A model generated the notes under the pieces. It did not search any database and was not told the DNA's origin. It saw only the letters and a list, made by a program, of their open reading frames with translations. Shown here one piece after another: positions 8,755 to 17,776 of a DNA stretch of 54,238 nucleotides (position 1 is its first letter; each line of letters starts with the position of its first letter). The position numbers and the translations under genes are program-made. The stretch is from contig JAFIHI010000126.1 of NCBI GenBank assembly GCA_017848755.1, forward strand, positions 1 to 54,238, given 5' to 3'. This stretch comes from Nakamurella sp. (lineage in GTDB: Bacteria; Actinomycetota; Actinomycetes; Mycobacteriales; Nakamurellaceae).

Positions 8755-9069
8755 ATGGAAGCAAGTGGGATGCCGGCCGGGTCTGCTGGGCGGCGGAAGT
8801 TCACGGCCGAGTTCAGGGCTGACGCGGTCGCGTTGGTGCTCGACGAGGACCGGTCGATCGCGGACGTGGCGCGCAGTGTCGGCATCGTGGAACAGACGCT
8901 CGGGAACTGGGTGCGCCAGGCCCGGATCGACCGGGGCGAGAAGGAGGGCCTGACCACGGACGAGCGGGCCGAGCTGGTGCGGCTGCGCAAGGAGAACCGG
9001 CAGCTGCTCATGGAGCGTGAGCTCTTAAAACGAGCAACGGTCTTCTGGGTCCAGGAGTCAACACGATGA
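8755..9069 (+). CDS. IS3-family transposase OrfA
   Basis: 104 residues with a helix-turn-helix (RSIADVARSVGIVEQTLGNW, about 40-60) and a leucine-zipper-like coiled coil (RLRKENRQLLMERELLKRA, about 80-98). This is standard for IS3 OrfA, which supplies DNA binding and dimerisation. The start has GTAGGAGGAGTTC immediately upstream. Its TGA overlaps the ATG of orfB in an ATGA arrangement in the -1 frame, so OrfB could be made by translational coupling or as an OrfAB frameshift product. Confidence 0.92.
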   Translation: MEASGMPAGSAGRRKFTAEFRADAVALVLDEDRSIADVARSVGIVEQTLGNWVRQARIDRGEKEGLTTDERAELVRLRKENRQLLMERELLKRATVFWVQESTR

Positions 9070-9965
9070 CCCGCGTGTGGTGGGTCGACTCCCGGAAGGC
9101 CGAGGGATACCCGGTGGCGGCAGCGTGTGCCGTCGCCGGGATCTCCACCAGCGCCTACTACCAGTTCGTCGCCCAGGAAGGCCCGAGTGATCGGGACTTC
9201 GATGATGCGCTGCTGATCAACGTGATGGTCGACATCCACCGCGCCAGCGACAAGACGTACGGGGTGCCGCGCATGACCCGGGAGCTGGCCGACCGCGGTG
9301 TCGAGGCCAACCACAAGCGGGTCGAACGGCTGATGCGCGAGAACAACCTGGTGGGGGTGCACAAGCGCCGCAAGGTGCGCACCACGATCCCCGCGGAGGA
9401 GAACCCGCCGGTGCCGGACCTGGTCGGGCGGCGGTTCGCGCCCGGTGAACCGGATGTCGCATGGTGCTCGGACATCACCTACATCCGTACCGGCGAGGGC
9501 TGGCTGTATTTGGCCTCGGTGCTGGATCTGGGCTCGCGCCGGCTGATCGGCTACTCGATGGCCGACCATATGCGAACCGAGCTTGTCTCGGCGGCGCTGG
9601 ATATGGCGGTGGCGGCTCGCGGCGGCAACGTCGAGGGCGTCATCGCGCACGCGGATCGCGGCAGCCAGTACATGTCCAGCGACTACCGTTGCAAGATAGC
9701 CGATCTCGGCATGAGACAGTCGGTCGGGCGCACCGGGATCTGCTGGGATAACGCCGTCGCAGAGGCGTTCTGGGCCACCCTGAAACGAGAGTTGGTACAC
9801 CGCTACCGGTTCACCACCCGGGCCGAGGCGAGACGGGCGATCTTCGCCTGGATCAACTACTACAACCGAGCGCGCCTGCACTCCAGCCTCGACTACCAGA
9901 CCCCGAACGCATGGGAGACCAGATACCGTAAGAGCCACCCGCAAAGCGGCGCTCAAGCCGCATAG
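9066..9965 (+). CDS. IS3-family transposase OrfB (DDE integrase)
   Basis: 299 residues with an N-terminal HTH_21 region (YGVPRMTRELADRG) and an rve integrase core. The acidic triad is visible: WCSDITYI, then HADRGSQY, then EAFWATLKRE at the usual D-D-35-E spacing. The C-terminus ends in the common YYNRARLHSSLDYQTPNAWE block. It is full length for the family and uninterrupted. Confidence 0.93.
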   Translation: MTRVWWVDSRKAEGYPVAAACAVAGISTSAYYQFVAQEGPSDRDFDDALLINVMVDIHRASDKTYGVPRMTRELADRGVEANHKRVERLMRENNLVGVHKRRKVRTTIPAEENPPVPDLVGRRFAPGEPDVAWCSDITYIRTGEGWLYLASVLDLGSRRLIGYSMADHMRTELVSAALDMAVAARGGNVEGVIAHADRGSQYMSSDYRCKIADLGMRQSVGRTGICWDNAVAEAFWATLKRELVHRYRFTTRAEARRAIFAWINYYNRARLHSSLDYQTPNAWETRYRKSHPQSGAQAA

Positions 9966-9986
9966 CCCGTGTCCACAAAATCGGGG

Positions 9987-10046
9987 AAACGCCAGCTGGC
10001 TCACCCCCTCGGCACGAAGCCGAAGGACTTCCTTGTAGTCGACCAT
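9987..10046 (-). pseudogene. N-terminal stub of an IS21-type (IstA-like) transposase
   Basis: From ATG 10046 the minus strand reads MVDYKEVLRLRAEGVSQ before running into the IS3 inverted repeat. MVDY-x-E-x-LRLRAEGVS is, from memory, the typical start of IS21-family IstA proteins. The rest of the gene is not on the other side of the IS3 element. Confidence 0.5.
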
Positions 10047-10385
10047 CGAAGGCGACCCCTTTCGTCACGTCCGCGTCCCAATGACACGAACCCGACGAAC
10101 GGTCGCACCCGCAACAACCAGCAGCGGCGCCACGGCTCACTCAGCCCCGTCGCGCTGGCTCACCAGCCAGCGGAACCATGGCTCACTCAGCCCCGGAACG
10201 GCGGCTCCCACCCAGCGTCATATGCACCCTGAAGAACGAGCTCGTCTACCGGGCCGCCTTCCCAACGCAGAAACACGCGCGCAAAACGATTGCGCATTAC
10301 ATCGAAGATCCAGTTATCGCGTGACCGTTCCTGGCCCGGCCGCGAGCACCTCGTCGGGCACATTGGCCGCACCACGCATGTCAAG

Positions 10386-10620
10386 TCACAAACGCTCATC
10401 ACTGCGATCCTCCGGCAATTGGTGCGCCAACACGCCACGATAGCCAACGAGCACCGACCACGGCTGAGTACGCACCGGCAGTCCCATCTCTCGACGGAAC
10501 GCCTGGGCGTAGTTCCCCGCGTCGATCCACAGCTTCATGACAGTCAAGCGCGGCAGCCGGTCGGCCTCCCAATCAGCGCGCGATGACGGAACGAGAACGC
10601 GTCGGCGACCAAACTCTCAC
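10386..10620 (-). pseudogene. Unrecognised gene remnant
   Basis: A minus-strand frame gives RADWEADRLPRLTVMKLWI then DAGNYAQAFRREMGLPVRTQ and a clean stop at 10386. It has the amino-acid texture of a real C-terminus (alternating charged and hydrophobic residues, PWSVLVGYRGVLAHQLPEDR). No start or upstream domain is found. I do not recognise the family. The surrounding 10047-10694 holds no complete gene. Confidence 0.35.
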
Positions 10621-10693
10621 CGCCGCCGAACCGCCCCCACCCGACCTCGCCGACGCGCTCGCCGCGATCCACACCCTCCGAAAAGCACACTAA
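10583..10693 (+). pseudogene. Short plus-strand ORF or C-terminal scrap (36 aa)
   Basis: ATG 10583 opens a 36-residue frame ending DLADALAAIHTLRKAH and stopping just before the right copy of the 16-bp repeat. It may be the tail of a transposase or accessory gene. No ribosome binding site is evident. It overlaps the minus-strand remnant, so at most one of the two is real. Confidence 0.2.
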
Positions 10694-10694
10694 A

Positions 10695-10710
10695 TGGCCC
10701 AAGTCGGGTC
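10695..10710 (+). repeat. 16-bp direct repeat, right copy
   Basis: Exact copy of the 16-mer at 8426-8441. It lies 84 bp from the end of dhaL and marks the boundary between the mosaic island and the intact catabolic cluster. Confidence 0.6.
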
Positions 10711-10794
10711 CAACCCAGGTGGTTGGTCAGGTGACCGGGTTCCGCTCGTGCCCGCCCGGATCCCCTCTGCAACCGGTGCCGGCCCGGGGCACGG

Positions 10795-11430
10795 CTACTT
10801 CGTCGCCGCCATATCACTCGGCGAGGGCAGCCGCGATAGACTGTCCGAGTCCCGTTCGACGGCGAGCGCCCAGAACAGGAGCGCAATACCCATCGCGCCA
10901 GCGTCGGGCGACCCGATCGCCCGCGCGCCGACGTAGCTGGCTCGGCCGGCTCGGGCGCGCATGCGGCTCGTCTCCCGCGCGCCCTGCAGGGCAGCCTGCG
11001 CCGCCCTGCACCAATCTACGGTGGTGCCGCCATCTCGTCGAAGGTATTCGACGCCCGGGATCAGGGCGTCGAGCATCGTGCGGTCACCACGATCGGCGCC
11101 GCCGATGCGACGAATTGCGTCGACGCCCGCCGACATGCCCTCGGCCAAGCGTTGATCGACGTCGTCGCCGGCTCCATCGACGCCCTGCGCCATCGAGGCG
11201 AAGAGTAGGCCGAGAAGCGGCCCGCTGCTTCCTCCGACATGGTCGAGGAACCATTCACCTGTGACGGCCAGTTCGTCCGGAAGGCCAGACGCGTTGGCCG
11301 CGAGTTCGGCCACACCCCGAAGGCCGTTGCACAGGTTGTCGCCAAAGTCACCATCGCCGGCTGCCTGATCCCACTGCGTCAGGGAGTCGTGCATTTCTTC
11401 CGCTGCCGCGAGATACCGCGAAACGAACAT
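10795..11430 (-). CDS. dhaL: Dihydroxyacetone kinase-like subunit L
   Basis: 211 residues from ATG 11430, which overlaps the DhaK stop (TAATG), so the two are translationally coupled. The DhaL fold is the ATP-binding half: GDGDFGDNL near the N-terminus carries the Mg-binding Asp pair, and DHVGGSSGPLLG is the conserved HxGGSSG loop. The family phosphorylates small ketoses together with DhaK. No DhaM phosphotransferase gene is nearby, which fits an ATP-dependent enzyme. Because it sits in a sugar-type importer operon, the substrate may be a ketose or keto acid other than dihydroxyacetone. Confidence 0.88.
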   Translation of the reverse strand: MFVSRYLAAAEEMHDSLTQWDQAAGDGDFGDNLCNGLRGVAELAANASGLPDELAVTGEWFLDHVGGSSGPLLGLLFASMAQGVDGAGDDVDQRLAEGMSAGVDAIRRIGGADRGDRTMLDALIPGVEYLRRDGGTTVDWCRAAQAALQGARETSRMRARAGRASYVGARAIGSPDAGAMGIALLFWALAVERDSDSLSRLPSPSDMAATK

Positions 11431-12443
11431 TATGTGGCTGCTCCTCTGGTTCGGATGGCCGGCGTCCACACCGGCGCGCGCCACCACCTCAGCCAATCCG
11501 GCTCCGCGACAACGCACACCGTGATCGAGAATCCATGCATATCGAGCGCGGGTGAGAAGGTGCCGACCAGCGCACCGACAGGATCGCGCCCCAAACTTTC
11601 CAGCGCCCGGGCGGCCTCGTCGAACACGTTGTATAGCTCGAGCTGGGTGGTCGCGCCGAGTCCGTTGACGATGACGATAACCGATTTTCCTCGCGGGCAT
11701 GCCCCTACAACCTCCGATGTCATGTCGCGGACAAGGGAGGGGAAGTCGGGGCGTGCAATCGACGCACGTCCGCGCTCGCCATGAATGCCGACGCCGTACT
11801 CGAGTTCGCCGTCCGGCACCGCGAAGGCGGGGAGGCCTGTCGACATTACCGTCTGCGCGGCCGACGCGACGGCGAGACTGCGCGCATGTGCCACCACGCG
11901 GGTACCCAGATCAACAAGGTCGTCCAGCCCGAACCCTTCGTCGGCGGCGGCGCCCAGTATCTTCTCCACGATGATCGTCGCGGCCGTTCCGCGCCGCCCC
12001 GTCCGGGAGTCCGGATCGTCGGTAGCGATATCGTCGTCGACCAGAACGCGCCCTACGCGGATACCGTCATTGGCCAGTCGCTCCGCTGCAATACCGAAAT
12101 TGATGCGATCGCCGGTGTAGTTCTTGACGATGTGCAGGACACCGTTATCGCGCGCGACTGCGGTGCTTGCCCGGAAGATTTGGCGATTATGCGGTGACGC
12201 GAACACATGACCAGGTGCAACTGCGTCAAGCATCCCCCGCCCAACTAGCCCCACATGCATCGGCTCATGACCCGATCCACCTCCGCTCACGAGACCGACC
12301 GTTCGATTCGAGGACGTGAGCCGACTCTTCACGAACAGCGGGTCCATCGACACCTCAATAAACTCCGGACATGCCCGGGCGAACCCGCTTAACGAGCGTT
12401 GCACGAAGTCCCCGCCCTCACCGATGAATGGTGCGGCCACCAT
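11430..12443 (-). CDS. dhaK: Dihydroxyacetone kinase-like subunit K
   Basis: 337 residues. DhaK signatures are intact: the substrate loop GLVSGGGSGHEP (about 50-61) and the covalent hemiaminal His at about position 221 in EYGVGIHGERG. The binding half of the kinase links the ketone carbonyl to this His while DhaL supplies ATP. The last 20 residues are unusual (WWRAPVWTPAIRTRGAAT). Operon order is importer, DUF1185, dhaK, dhaL. DhaK-DhaL pairs outside glycerol loci often act on other C3-C4 sugars, so the true substrate is open. Confidence 0.9.
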   Translation of the reverse strand: MVAAPFIGEGGDFVQRSLSGFARACPEFIEVSMDPLFVKSRLTSSNRTVGLVSGGGSGHEPMHVGLVGRGMLDAVAPGHVFASPHNRQIFRASTAVARDNGVLHIVKNYTGDRINFGIAAERLANDGIRVGRVLVDDDIATDDPDSRTGRRGTAATIIVEKILGAAADEGFGLDDLVDLGTRVVAHARSLAVASAAQTVMSTGLPAFAVPDGELEYGVGIHGERGRASIARPDFPSLVRDMTSEVVGACPRGKSVIVIVNGLGATTQLELYNVFDEAARALESLGRDPVGALVGTFSPALDMHGFSITVCVVAEPDWLRWWRAPVWTPAIRTRGAAT

Positions 12444-12554
12444 GTCTCCTTCCTCGCAAGCCGGTCCGTGAATTCGCGAACCGAAACCCCGTTCCAGGTC
12501 GTCGCGCGATCCCCGGGGCGATTAGTCGCGGTCGGTATCGATGGCTCCGCTGCC

Positions 12555-13103
12555 CTAGATCCGTCCACCGCTCGCCAGTGCGACAAGCACGAGGATCTCG
12601 TCGCGCAGCGGCGAGCCCGGGATTCGCAACGGCCAGTTGAACATGAACCGGGTGTCGGTGCCGTCGAGCGCTCCGGTATCGACCGCACCGCGAAGGCCGA
12701 CATCGATGGCTTCACCGGGTCCGCCGAGCTTCTCGATCGACGCGATTGGTGCCGCACCAATGCTGACGGCCCGTATTGCATCGCCGAAATCGCGCGTATG
12801 AATGATGGCGGAACCCTGGCCGATCGCCCCGTCGAATCCGACAACAGCTGCTTTGCCGAATGCAATGGCCGGCGTGCCCAATTCGACACGCGCACGATCA
12901 GACAATTGCTTGGCAAGCCTTGGGCCCCATTCGCTGCTGAGCAGCGACAGGTCGGGCGGCTTCGTCCCCGCGAAGGGATTGGCCAAGACCGTCACCGCAG
13001 CGACGACCTGCAGCGGCGTCGCAACCGGAAACTGCCCGTCCGCAGCCAACTCGTCGTGAATCAGCATCCGACGGCGAACTTCCATCTTCGTGCCAGTGGT
13101 CAT
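12555..13103 (-). CDS. DUF1185 'amino acid synthesis' family protein
   Basis: 182 residues, about the usual length for this family. Recognisable blocks are VLANPFAGTKPPDLSLL near residue 40, the central AFGKAAVVGFDGAIGQGSAI, and EKLGGPGEAIDVGL. The family name comes from a weak genetic link to amino-acid biosynthesis; its biochemical role is not established. RBS AAGAGGTAA supports the start. It lies between the importer permease and dhaK (111-bp gap), suggesting a shared catabolic task. Confidence 0.8.
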   Translation of the reverse strand: MTTGTKMEVRRRMLIHDELAADGQFPVATPLQVVAAVTVLANPFAGTKPPDLSLLSSEWGPRLAKQLSDRARVELGTPAIAFGKAAVVGFDGAIGQGSAIIHTRDFGDAIRAVSIGAAPIASIEKLGGPGEAIDVGLRGAVDTGALDGTDTRFMFNWPLRIPGSPLRDEILVLVALASGGRI

Positions 13104-13297
13104 CGATTTACCTCTTCTTCTCTATCTCGTCTGCGGGCACACGGCCCCGCAGTGCCCTCGAACAAAGTCGACCAACATACGCAGGGAACATCCCGGGCCT
13201 GCAACCAACACGGCCGACACCGTGTCTCTCCTCGCAGACCCGACACACAGACATTGCACTCCGAGACGACGTGTCATGTCATCGACATCTCGTGACT

Positions 13298-14449
13298 TCA
13301 CACATGTCTATTTCGTCGATTCGTGATGGTAAAGAGAGCAATCGCGATAATAAGGACGACTCCGTTGAAGACCGGCTGCACGTAGGTCGGCGCTCCCAAC
13401 ATGAACATCCCCGTCGAACCGATGCTCACAATATAGACTGCGATCAGCGTGCCCCACACATTAAAGTGCCCGGGCCGAATCACGGTAATGCTCAAGAATG
13501 CCGCAGCAAACGCAGGCAACAACAGCGACGTGAGCGACGTGGCGTCAGCCGATCCGACACGCGTCGATTGGACAATTCCACCGAGTCCCGCAGCAAGTGC
13601 GCCACAAGTCAACGCCAAGAATGTCAAGCGCTTCACGTGGACACCGGCAAGCAGAGCCGCCTCCTCGTTGCCGCCGATCGCGTAGAGGTGCCGTCCGCTC
13701 ACGCGGAAACTGAGGATGTACCACGCAATCAGGAACCCAATAATCGTGTAAACGAATGGGAGCGGCAGTCCGAACAGCTTGCCCTGTCCCAGGTTCGTGA
13801 AGGCATCTGGAATTCCACTCGAGATCAGTTGACCGCCTGAGTACAGTAGCGCGATACCGGTGAGTAACGAACCGGTACCGAGAGTAACAACCAGTGAATT
13901 AAGTCGGCCATACGCGATAAGCGCACCGTTGACGGCGCCAATAACCAGGCTGACCGCAATGCCGACAATGATCGCGAGCCACACCGACCACCCGTCCCGA
14001 GACATGAGGCCGATCGTGATCAGGGATGCCATAGTGGCGGTGTACCCGACAGACAGGTCGTACTGTTGTACAACCAGCGGCAACATCACGCCGAGCGCCA
14101 CCAGCGCCTGCGGTGCCGCGCCGGTCATCATCGATTGCATATTCGACACCGTCGCGAAGCTCGACGGAATCAATATGCTGAAGAAGATGACGATCAGCAC
14201 CAGCAGATACAGCAGCCCGTACTTCCGCAGTTGTTGCGGGCCGCGGCGCGACGGCGAAACATTGCCGACCTCGGCCCGCGCCACCGTCCGTCGGCGCACC
14301 GTGACCAGCCGGTAGGGATGAGACCCAGCGGGCCCGGCCGTCGCTACGTGTTCACTGCGGGTCGCGATGCTCTCGCCGCCATGGTCGTTGCCGGGGCCAG
14401 TGTTTCCGATTCCGCTGGATCGTTCGCGCTCGACACGTGGCGTACTCAT
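13298..14449 (-). CDS. Sugar-type ABC importer permease (RbsC-like)
   Basis: 383 residues with about eight to ten membrane segments from residue 80 on (YLLVLIVIFFSILIPSSFAT; VVTLGTGSLLTGIALLYSGG). The conserved GRHLYAIGGNEEAALLAGV loop of the RbsC/BPD_transp_2 family is present. The first 75 residues are hydrophilic and Arg/Gly-rich, longer than usual; a later start is possible, but the ATG overlaps the ATPase stop (ATGA), which supports this one. It forms the membrane channel for the adjacent ATPase and binding protein. Confidence 0.9.
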   Translation of the reverse strand: MSTPRVERERSSGIGNTGPGNDHGGESIATRSEHVATAGPAGSHPYRLVTVRRRTVARAEVGNVSPSRRGPQQLRKYGLLYLLVLIVIFFSILIPSSFATVSNMQSMMTGAAPQALVALGVMLPLVVQQYDLSVGYTATMASLITIGLMSRDGWSVWLAIIVGIAVSLVIGAVNGALIAYGRLNSLVVTLGTGSLLTGIALLYSGGQLISSGIPDAFTNLGQGKLFGLPLPFVYTIIGFLIAWYILSFRVSGRHLYAIGGNEEAALLAGVHVKRLTFLALTCGALAAGLGGIVQSTRVGSADATSLTSLLLPAFAAAFLSITVIRPGHFNVWGTLIAVYIVSIGSTGMFMLGAPTYVQPVFNGVVLIIAIALFTITNRRNRHV

Positions 14450-15981
14450 GCGGCGGCACTCCCATCGGCATAGAGCATGTATAGTAGATTTTTCCGATTC
14501 AGTTCATTCCCCGCCAGCTCGCCGACAATCTTGCCGCGGGCTAATACGATGACGCGATCAGCATATTGCGGAATCAATTCCGCGTCCGATTCGATCCAAA
14601 GAATAGCGCCGCCACGTTGCGTGACTTGATCGCGCAGCGCCGCCATAATATCCGCCTTCGCACCGACGTCGATCCCTTGCAACGGTTCGTCGAGGATCAA
14701 CGCAACGCAGCTCAGTTTGACCCACTTTCCTATTGACACCTTCTGCTGGTTCCCACCGGACAGCAAACCAACACGGAGGCGCTCATCGGCGGGGCGAATA
14801 GACATATCCTCAACAACAGACCGCGCCATCTTCCCGATTCGCTGCTTACTGACGCCGAGCGCGCCCAGCATGCGTCGCATCGACGGCAACGCAACGTTGT
14901 CGTCAATGGCGTCACCCATGGATAGTCCGGCACCGCGCTCCTGCGGTGTGTACCCGAGGCCGAGCCTCCTCGCCCGTTTCGGATCCATATGATCCGTGAA
15001 CGCCACGTCACCGACAGCAATCGAGCCGGCGACGATCGGCTGCAGGCCGTATACCAACCGACCAAGCTCGGACCGTCCAGAACCGACAGTCCCCGTCACG
15101 GCGAGAATCTCACCGGCATGGAGCTCGAGGTCGAGATCCCTGATGTTCAAGCCTTGCAGTCCCCGCACGCGCAACGCGGGCGCACCCGACCGCACCCGTT
15201 GGTCCGGCGGCACTTCCGATACCGCGAGCCGAGTTGACGAGTTGCTGGCTATCGCGCTGCGTATCTCCTCCGGCGTCGTGGCCGTGATGTCGTCGGCAAA
15301 TATGCGCTCCCCATCTTGCAGCACGGTCACGAAATCGGCAACTTCGAAGACCTCTTCCAGGCGATGAGTCACAAGGACGATAGACGCGCCATCGTCACGA
15401 AGGCTGCGCACAAGATCCAGGACGCGCCCGACCTCGGATTGCGGTAGACGTGCCGTGGGTTCGTCGAGGATGAGGATGCCCTGTGCAACGTCGATGTCCT
15501 GGATCGCGCGGGCGATGGTGAGCAACGTCTTATCGACAGGCCCAAGATTCGAGATCGTTTGATCGGGATCGCACCGGGCACCGACTCGGTCGAGGGAGAG
15601 CTGCGTCGCAAGTTTTTGTCTAGCCCACGAAATTCCGCCGCATCGTGATCGTTCGAAGTTGCCACGGAGCGCGAGGTTCTCGGCAACGGTCAGATTCCCC
15701 ACCAGCCCAAGATCCTGGTGAACAAACCTCACACCCGCAGAATGGACGACATTCGAGGCAAATTCACGAGGCAGTGCGACGTCATGAATGACGATTCTTC
15801 CTGCGTCACGAACGTGATAGCCAGCCAGAATCTTGATCAGCGTGGACTTTCCCGAACCATTATGGCCTAATAATGCATGTACAGAGCCTTCGTTGACATT
15901 CATCGTGACGCCACGCAGCGCTTGCGTGGCTCCGAAGTTTTTGACCAGCCCGTCAACGGCAAGGCTGATGCGCTGCGCCAT
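14446..15981 (-). CDS. Sugar-type ABC importer ATPase with two nucleotide-binding domains (RbsA-like)
   Basis: 511 residues. The first domain has Walker A GHNGSGKST and Walker B GILILDEPTA. The second begins near residue 265 with a degenerate P-loop (GTVGSGRSELG) and retains LSGGNQQKVSIGKW and LILDEPLQGID. This tandem layout is diagnostic of RbsA/XylG/MglA ATPases of carbohydrate importers. It is preceded by a strong hairpin (16007-16039) that separates it from the binding-protein gene, probably allowing more binding protein than ATPase. Confidence 0.92.
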   Translation of the reverse strand: MAQRISLAVDGLVKNFGATQALRGVTMNVNEGSVHALLGHNGSGKSTLIKILAGYHVRDAGRIVIHDVALPREFASNVVHSAGVRFVHQDLGLVGNLTVAENLALRGNFERSRCGGISWARQKLATQLSLDRVGARCDPDQTISNLGPVDKTLLTIARAIQDIDVAQGILILDEPTARLPQSEVGRVLDLVRSLRDDGASIVLVTHRLEEVFEVADFVTVLQDGERIFADDITATTPEEIRSAIASNSSTRLAVSEVPPDQRVRSGAPALRVRGLQGLNIRDLDLELHAGEILAVTGTVGSGRSELGRLVYGLQPIVAGSIAVGDVAFTDHMDPKRARRLGLGYTPQERGAGLSMGDAIDDNVALPSMRRMLGALGVSKQRIGKMARSVVEDMSIRPADERLRVGLLSGGNQQKVSIGKWVKLSCVALILDEPLQGIDVGAKADIMAALRDQVTQRGGAILWIESDAELIPQYADRVIVLARGKIVGELAGNELNRKNLLYMLYADGSAAA

Positions 15982-16006
15982 GTGCCATCCTTCATATCAT
16001 GAGCGT

Positions 16007-16039
16007 GCTGCCGAGCCGGCTCGGATCCGGCTCGGCAGC
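16007..16039 (-). promoter_or_regulatory. 13-bp perfect hairpin between binding protein and ATPase genes
   Basis: GCTGCCGAGCCGG (16007-16019) and its exact reverse complement (16027-16039) flank a 7-nt loop. No T-run follows on the minus strand, so mRNA stabilisation or partial attenuation is more likely than full termination. Such intercistronic stems are known after binding-protein genes of ABC operons. Confidence 0.7.
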
Positions 16040-16091
16040 CAGTCGATTCAACAGATATTCATATTCATACGCTCATCCTATTTGCAACAGA

Positions 16092-17390
16092 CTATTTGAC
16101 ACCCCAGAGCTTCTTAAAGTTCTGCTCGAATGGGAGTTCTCCGTTCCAGCCGGTCTTGAAGTTCACGGCCGGTACCGAATCAATGTTGTTGGTGTCAATT
16201 ATGCGCACGGGCAGACCCTTACTCCAGTCAAAAAGCGGTTCGCCGTTTAACATACGATTCAAGTTATCGAGAGTGGCCCAGCTACCGAACGGATATGGGT
16301 TGGCGACCAATGCGGTCTGGAACTTGTCTTTCGCCTTGATCAATTCAAGGTTTGGCGGATTACCGTTCATTCCAAACCCATGCGCGATTGTCTTCACGCC
16401 GCTCGCCGTCACACCGGTGGAGACTTGCTGCATACATGCGTCGTAGCACCACACCCAGTTGATCGTCGGGTCGCTTTGAATTGCCGCGACCGTGAGCGCC
16501 GCAGGCTGTGTTGCGATGTTCGCGGATTGGAACTGCTTGACCGTAAACTTGCAGTTGGGGCACTTCGCCTTGTCCTGGAGCACCGACATGATGCCCTTGT
16601 ACTCACCGTCCTTGACAGCGGGGAACTCGAGGTCGGCGAGCACCAGCACGTTCGCTGCGCCGTCCGGGGAGTGGGCGATCATGTAATACGCCGCCAATTG
16701 GCCAGCCAACGCCCAGTCGTGGGAGACGTCGGGGATCGAGGGCGGATCATTGACCAGATCGCCGAGCGTGATCATGGGGATTCTCGCCGCCTGTGCCGCC
16801 TTGACGCCCTCTTGGATCACGCGCGTATCGACGATGTCGAGGACGATGCCGTCATAGTGCGAGTTGACAGCACTCTCGACAGCTTGGAGCTGATCCGATG
16901 GGTTGCCCTTGCCATCGAAGACGGTGGTCTTCCAGCCGAGGAGCTTGGCGCCGGCCTCCATGTCCTGCGCCACTATAGCTGTCCCAAGGGTCGCTTGATT
17001 CGCACTGATGATCGCGATGCGCTGATCCGGCTTGGGGGGCGGGCTGGTCTGCGGCCCGTGCCAGACCGTCGGTGCGCCGTAATACTTCGCCACCATATCT
17101 TTCGCGGCGGCGACCGCAGCGGCGGCCGGATCCGAGCCCGCATCCGTCCCGCTGCTCGAAGGGTCCGTCAGTGCAGAACTCACTGGCGACGCCGAGTCCG
17201 CGCTCGGCGCTGTACCTGCCGACGTGTCTCCGGTCGAACTGGCCGCAGCACCCGTGCCGCCGCCCGTGCCGGAACAAGCTGCCACCGCCATACACAAAAC
17301 GGCACCGAGTGCGGTCGCAACAAGCGCTCGCCGCCTAGCGCGCACAACCCTGGCCAGTGCGCCTCGTCTCAATACATGTCCCCAGATCAT
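16092..17390 (-). CDS. Sugar-type ABC substrate-binding lipoprotein
   Basis: 432 residues. An Arg-rich n-region (RRGALARVVRARRRALVAT), hydrophobic core and lipobox VAAC (about residue 39) indicate a lipoprotein, followed by a 45-residue Ser/Thr/Gly linker. The mature domain is a Peripla_BP_4/RbsB-type fold: RIAIISANQATLGTAIVAQD near its start and DGIVLDIVDTRVIQEGVKAA later. The sequence contains a Cys pair (KCPNCKF), uncommon in sugar binders. First gene of the RbsABC-DUF1185-dhaKL operon; a CTAGTAT palindrome lies 67 bp upstream. Confidence 0.9.
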   Translation of the reverse strand: MIWGHVLRRGALARVVRARRRALVATALGAVLCMAVAACSGTGGGTGAAASSTGDTSAGTAPSADSASPVSSALTDPSSSGTDAGSDPAAAAVAAAKDMVAKYYGAPTVWHGPQTSPPPKPDQRIAIISANQATLGTAIVAQDMEAGAKLLGWKTTVFDGKGNPSDQLQAVESAVNSHYDGIVLDIVDTRVIQEGVKAAQAARIPMITLGDLVNDPPSIPDVSHDWALAGQLAAYYMIAHSPDGAANVLVLADLEFPAVKDGEYKGIMSVLQDKAKCPNCKFTVKQFQSANIATQPAALTVAAIQSDPTINWVWCYDACMQQVSTGVTASGVKTIAHGFGMNGNPPNLELIKAKDKFQTALVANPYPFGSWATLDNLNRMLNGEPLFDWSKGLPVRIIDTNNIDSVPAVNFKTGWNGELPFEQNFKKLWGVK

Positions 17391-17456
17391 AATTCCACTC
17401 CTTCTGGCGGGGTGAACGGCGGCAACGCCGTGACGTTGTCTTTGCCTAGAGACAAT

Positions 17457-17466
17457 ATACTAGTAT
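17457..17466. promoter_or_regulatory. Putative GntR operator, site 1
   Basis: ATACTAGTAT is a perfect 10-bp palindrome 67 bp upstream of the importer operon and about 310 bp upstream of the divergent coxG-like gene. Its core CTAGTAT recurs in front of three other transcription units of the cluster. The rest of 17391-17776 (386 bp) contains no supported gene. Confidence 0.6.
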
Positions 17467-17776
17467 GGGGCAGCGAGCAAGAGGTGTCCCGAGACGCGCC
17501 GCCAGTGGATTGGCCGATCTATACCCGCAGGTCAGATCGCCACGCGGCGTTCTCGGGCGTAAACGAAGGCTCGGCGCACAGGTGCCATGCCCGTGTTCAT
17601 TTGCAACAGTCGACCCGCCGCGGCGCGGCCGCAGCAGGTGGCACGGGGTTCTCCGCCGCGGCGCGAAACCTTCGCACGACCGCGACGCACATCCCCACAG
17701 GCATCGCATCGCACGATGCCGAGGCGTCGCCTCACAGCAGCGGCCGCAGTAACCACGACAATTCACGGAGGTAGTA

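Larger units (their letters stand above)
8719..9986 (+). mobile_element. IS3-family insertion sequence (1268 bp)
   Basis: An 18-bp perfect terminal inverted repeat is formed by CCCCGATTTTGTGGACAC at 8719-8736 and its reverse complement at 9969-9986. Inside are orfA and orfB in overlapping frames with an intact DDE triad, so the element looks functional. No target duplication is visible (flanks end in TATC and begin AAAC), and the two flanks belong to unrelated genes. Confidence 0.9.

Noticed and set aside
8412..10046. 544-residue minus-strand frame
   Set aside because: Reads antisense through the IS3 transposase genes; only the first 17 residues (IS21-like stub) have a recognisable identity.
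10776..10792. GTGCC...GGCAC hairpin downstream of dhaL as terminator
   Set aside because: Only a 5-bp stem and no T-run; expected by chance at this GC content.
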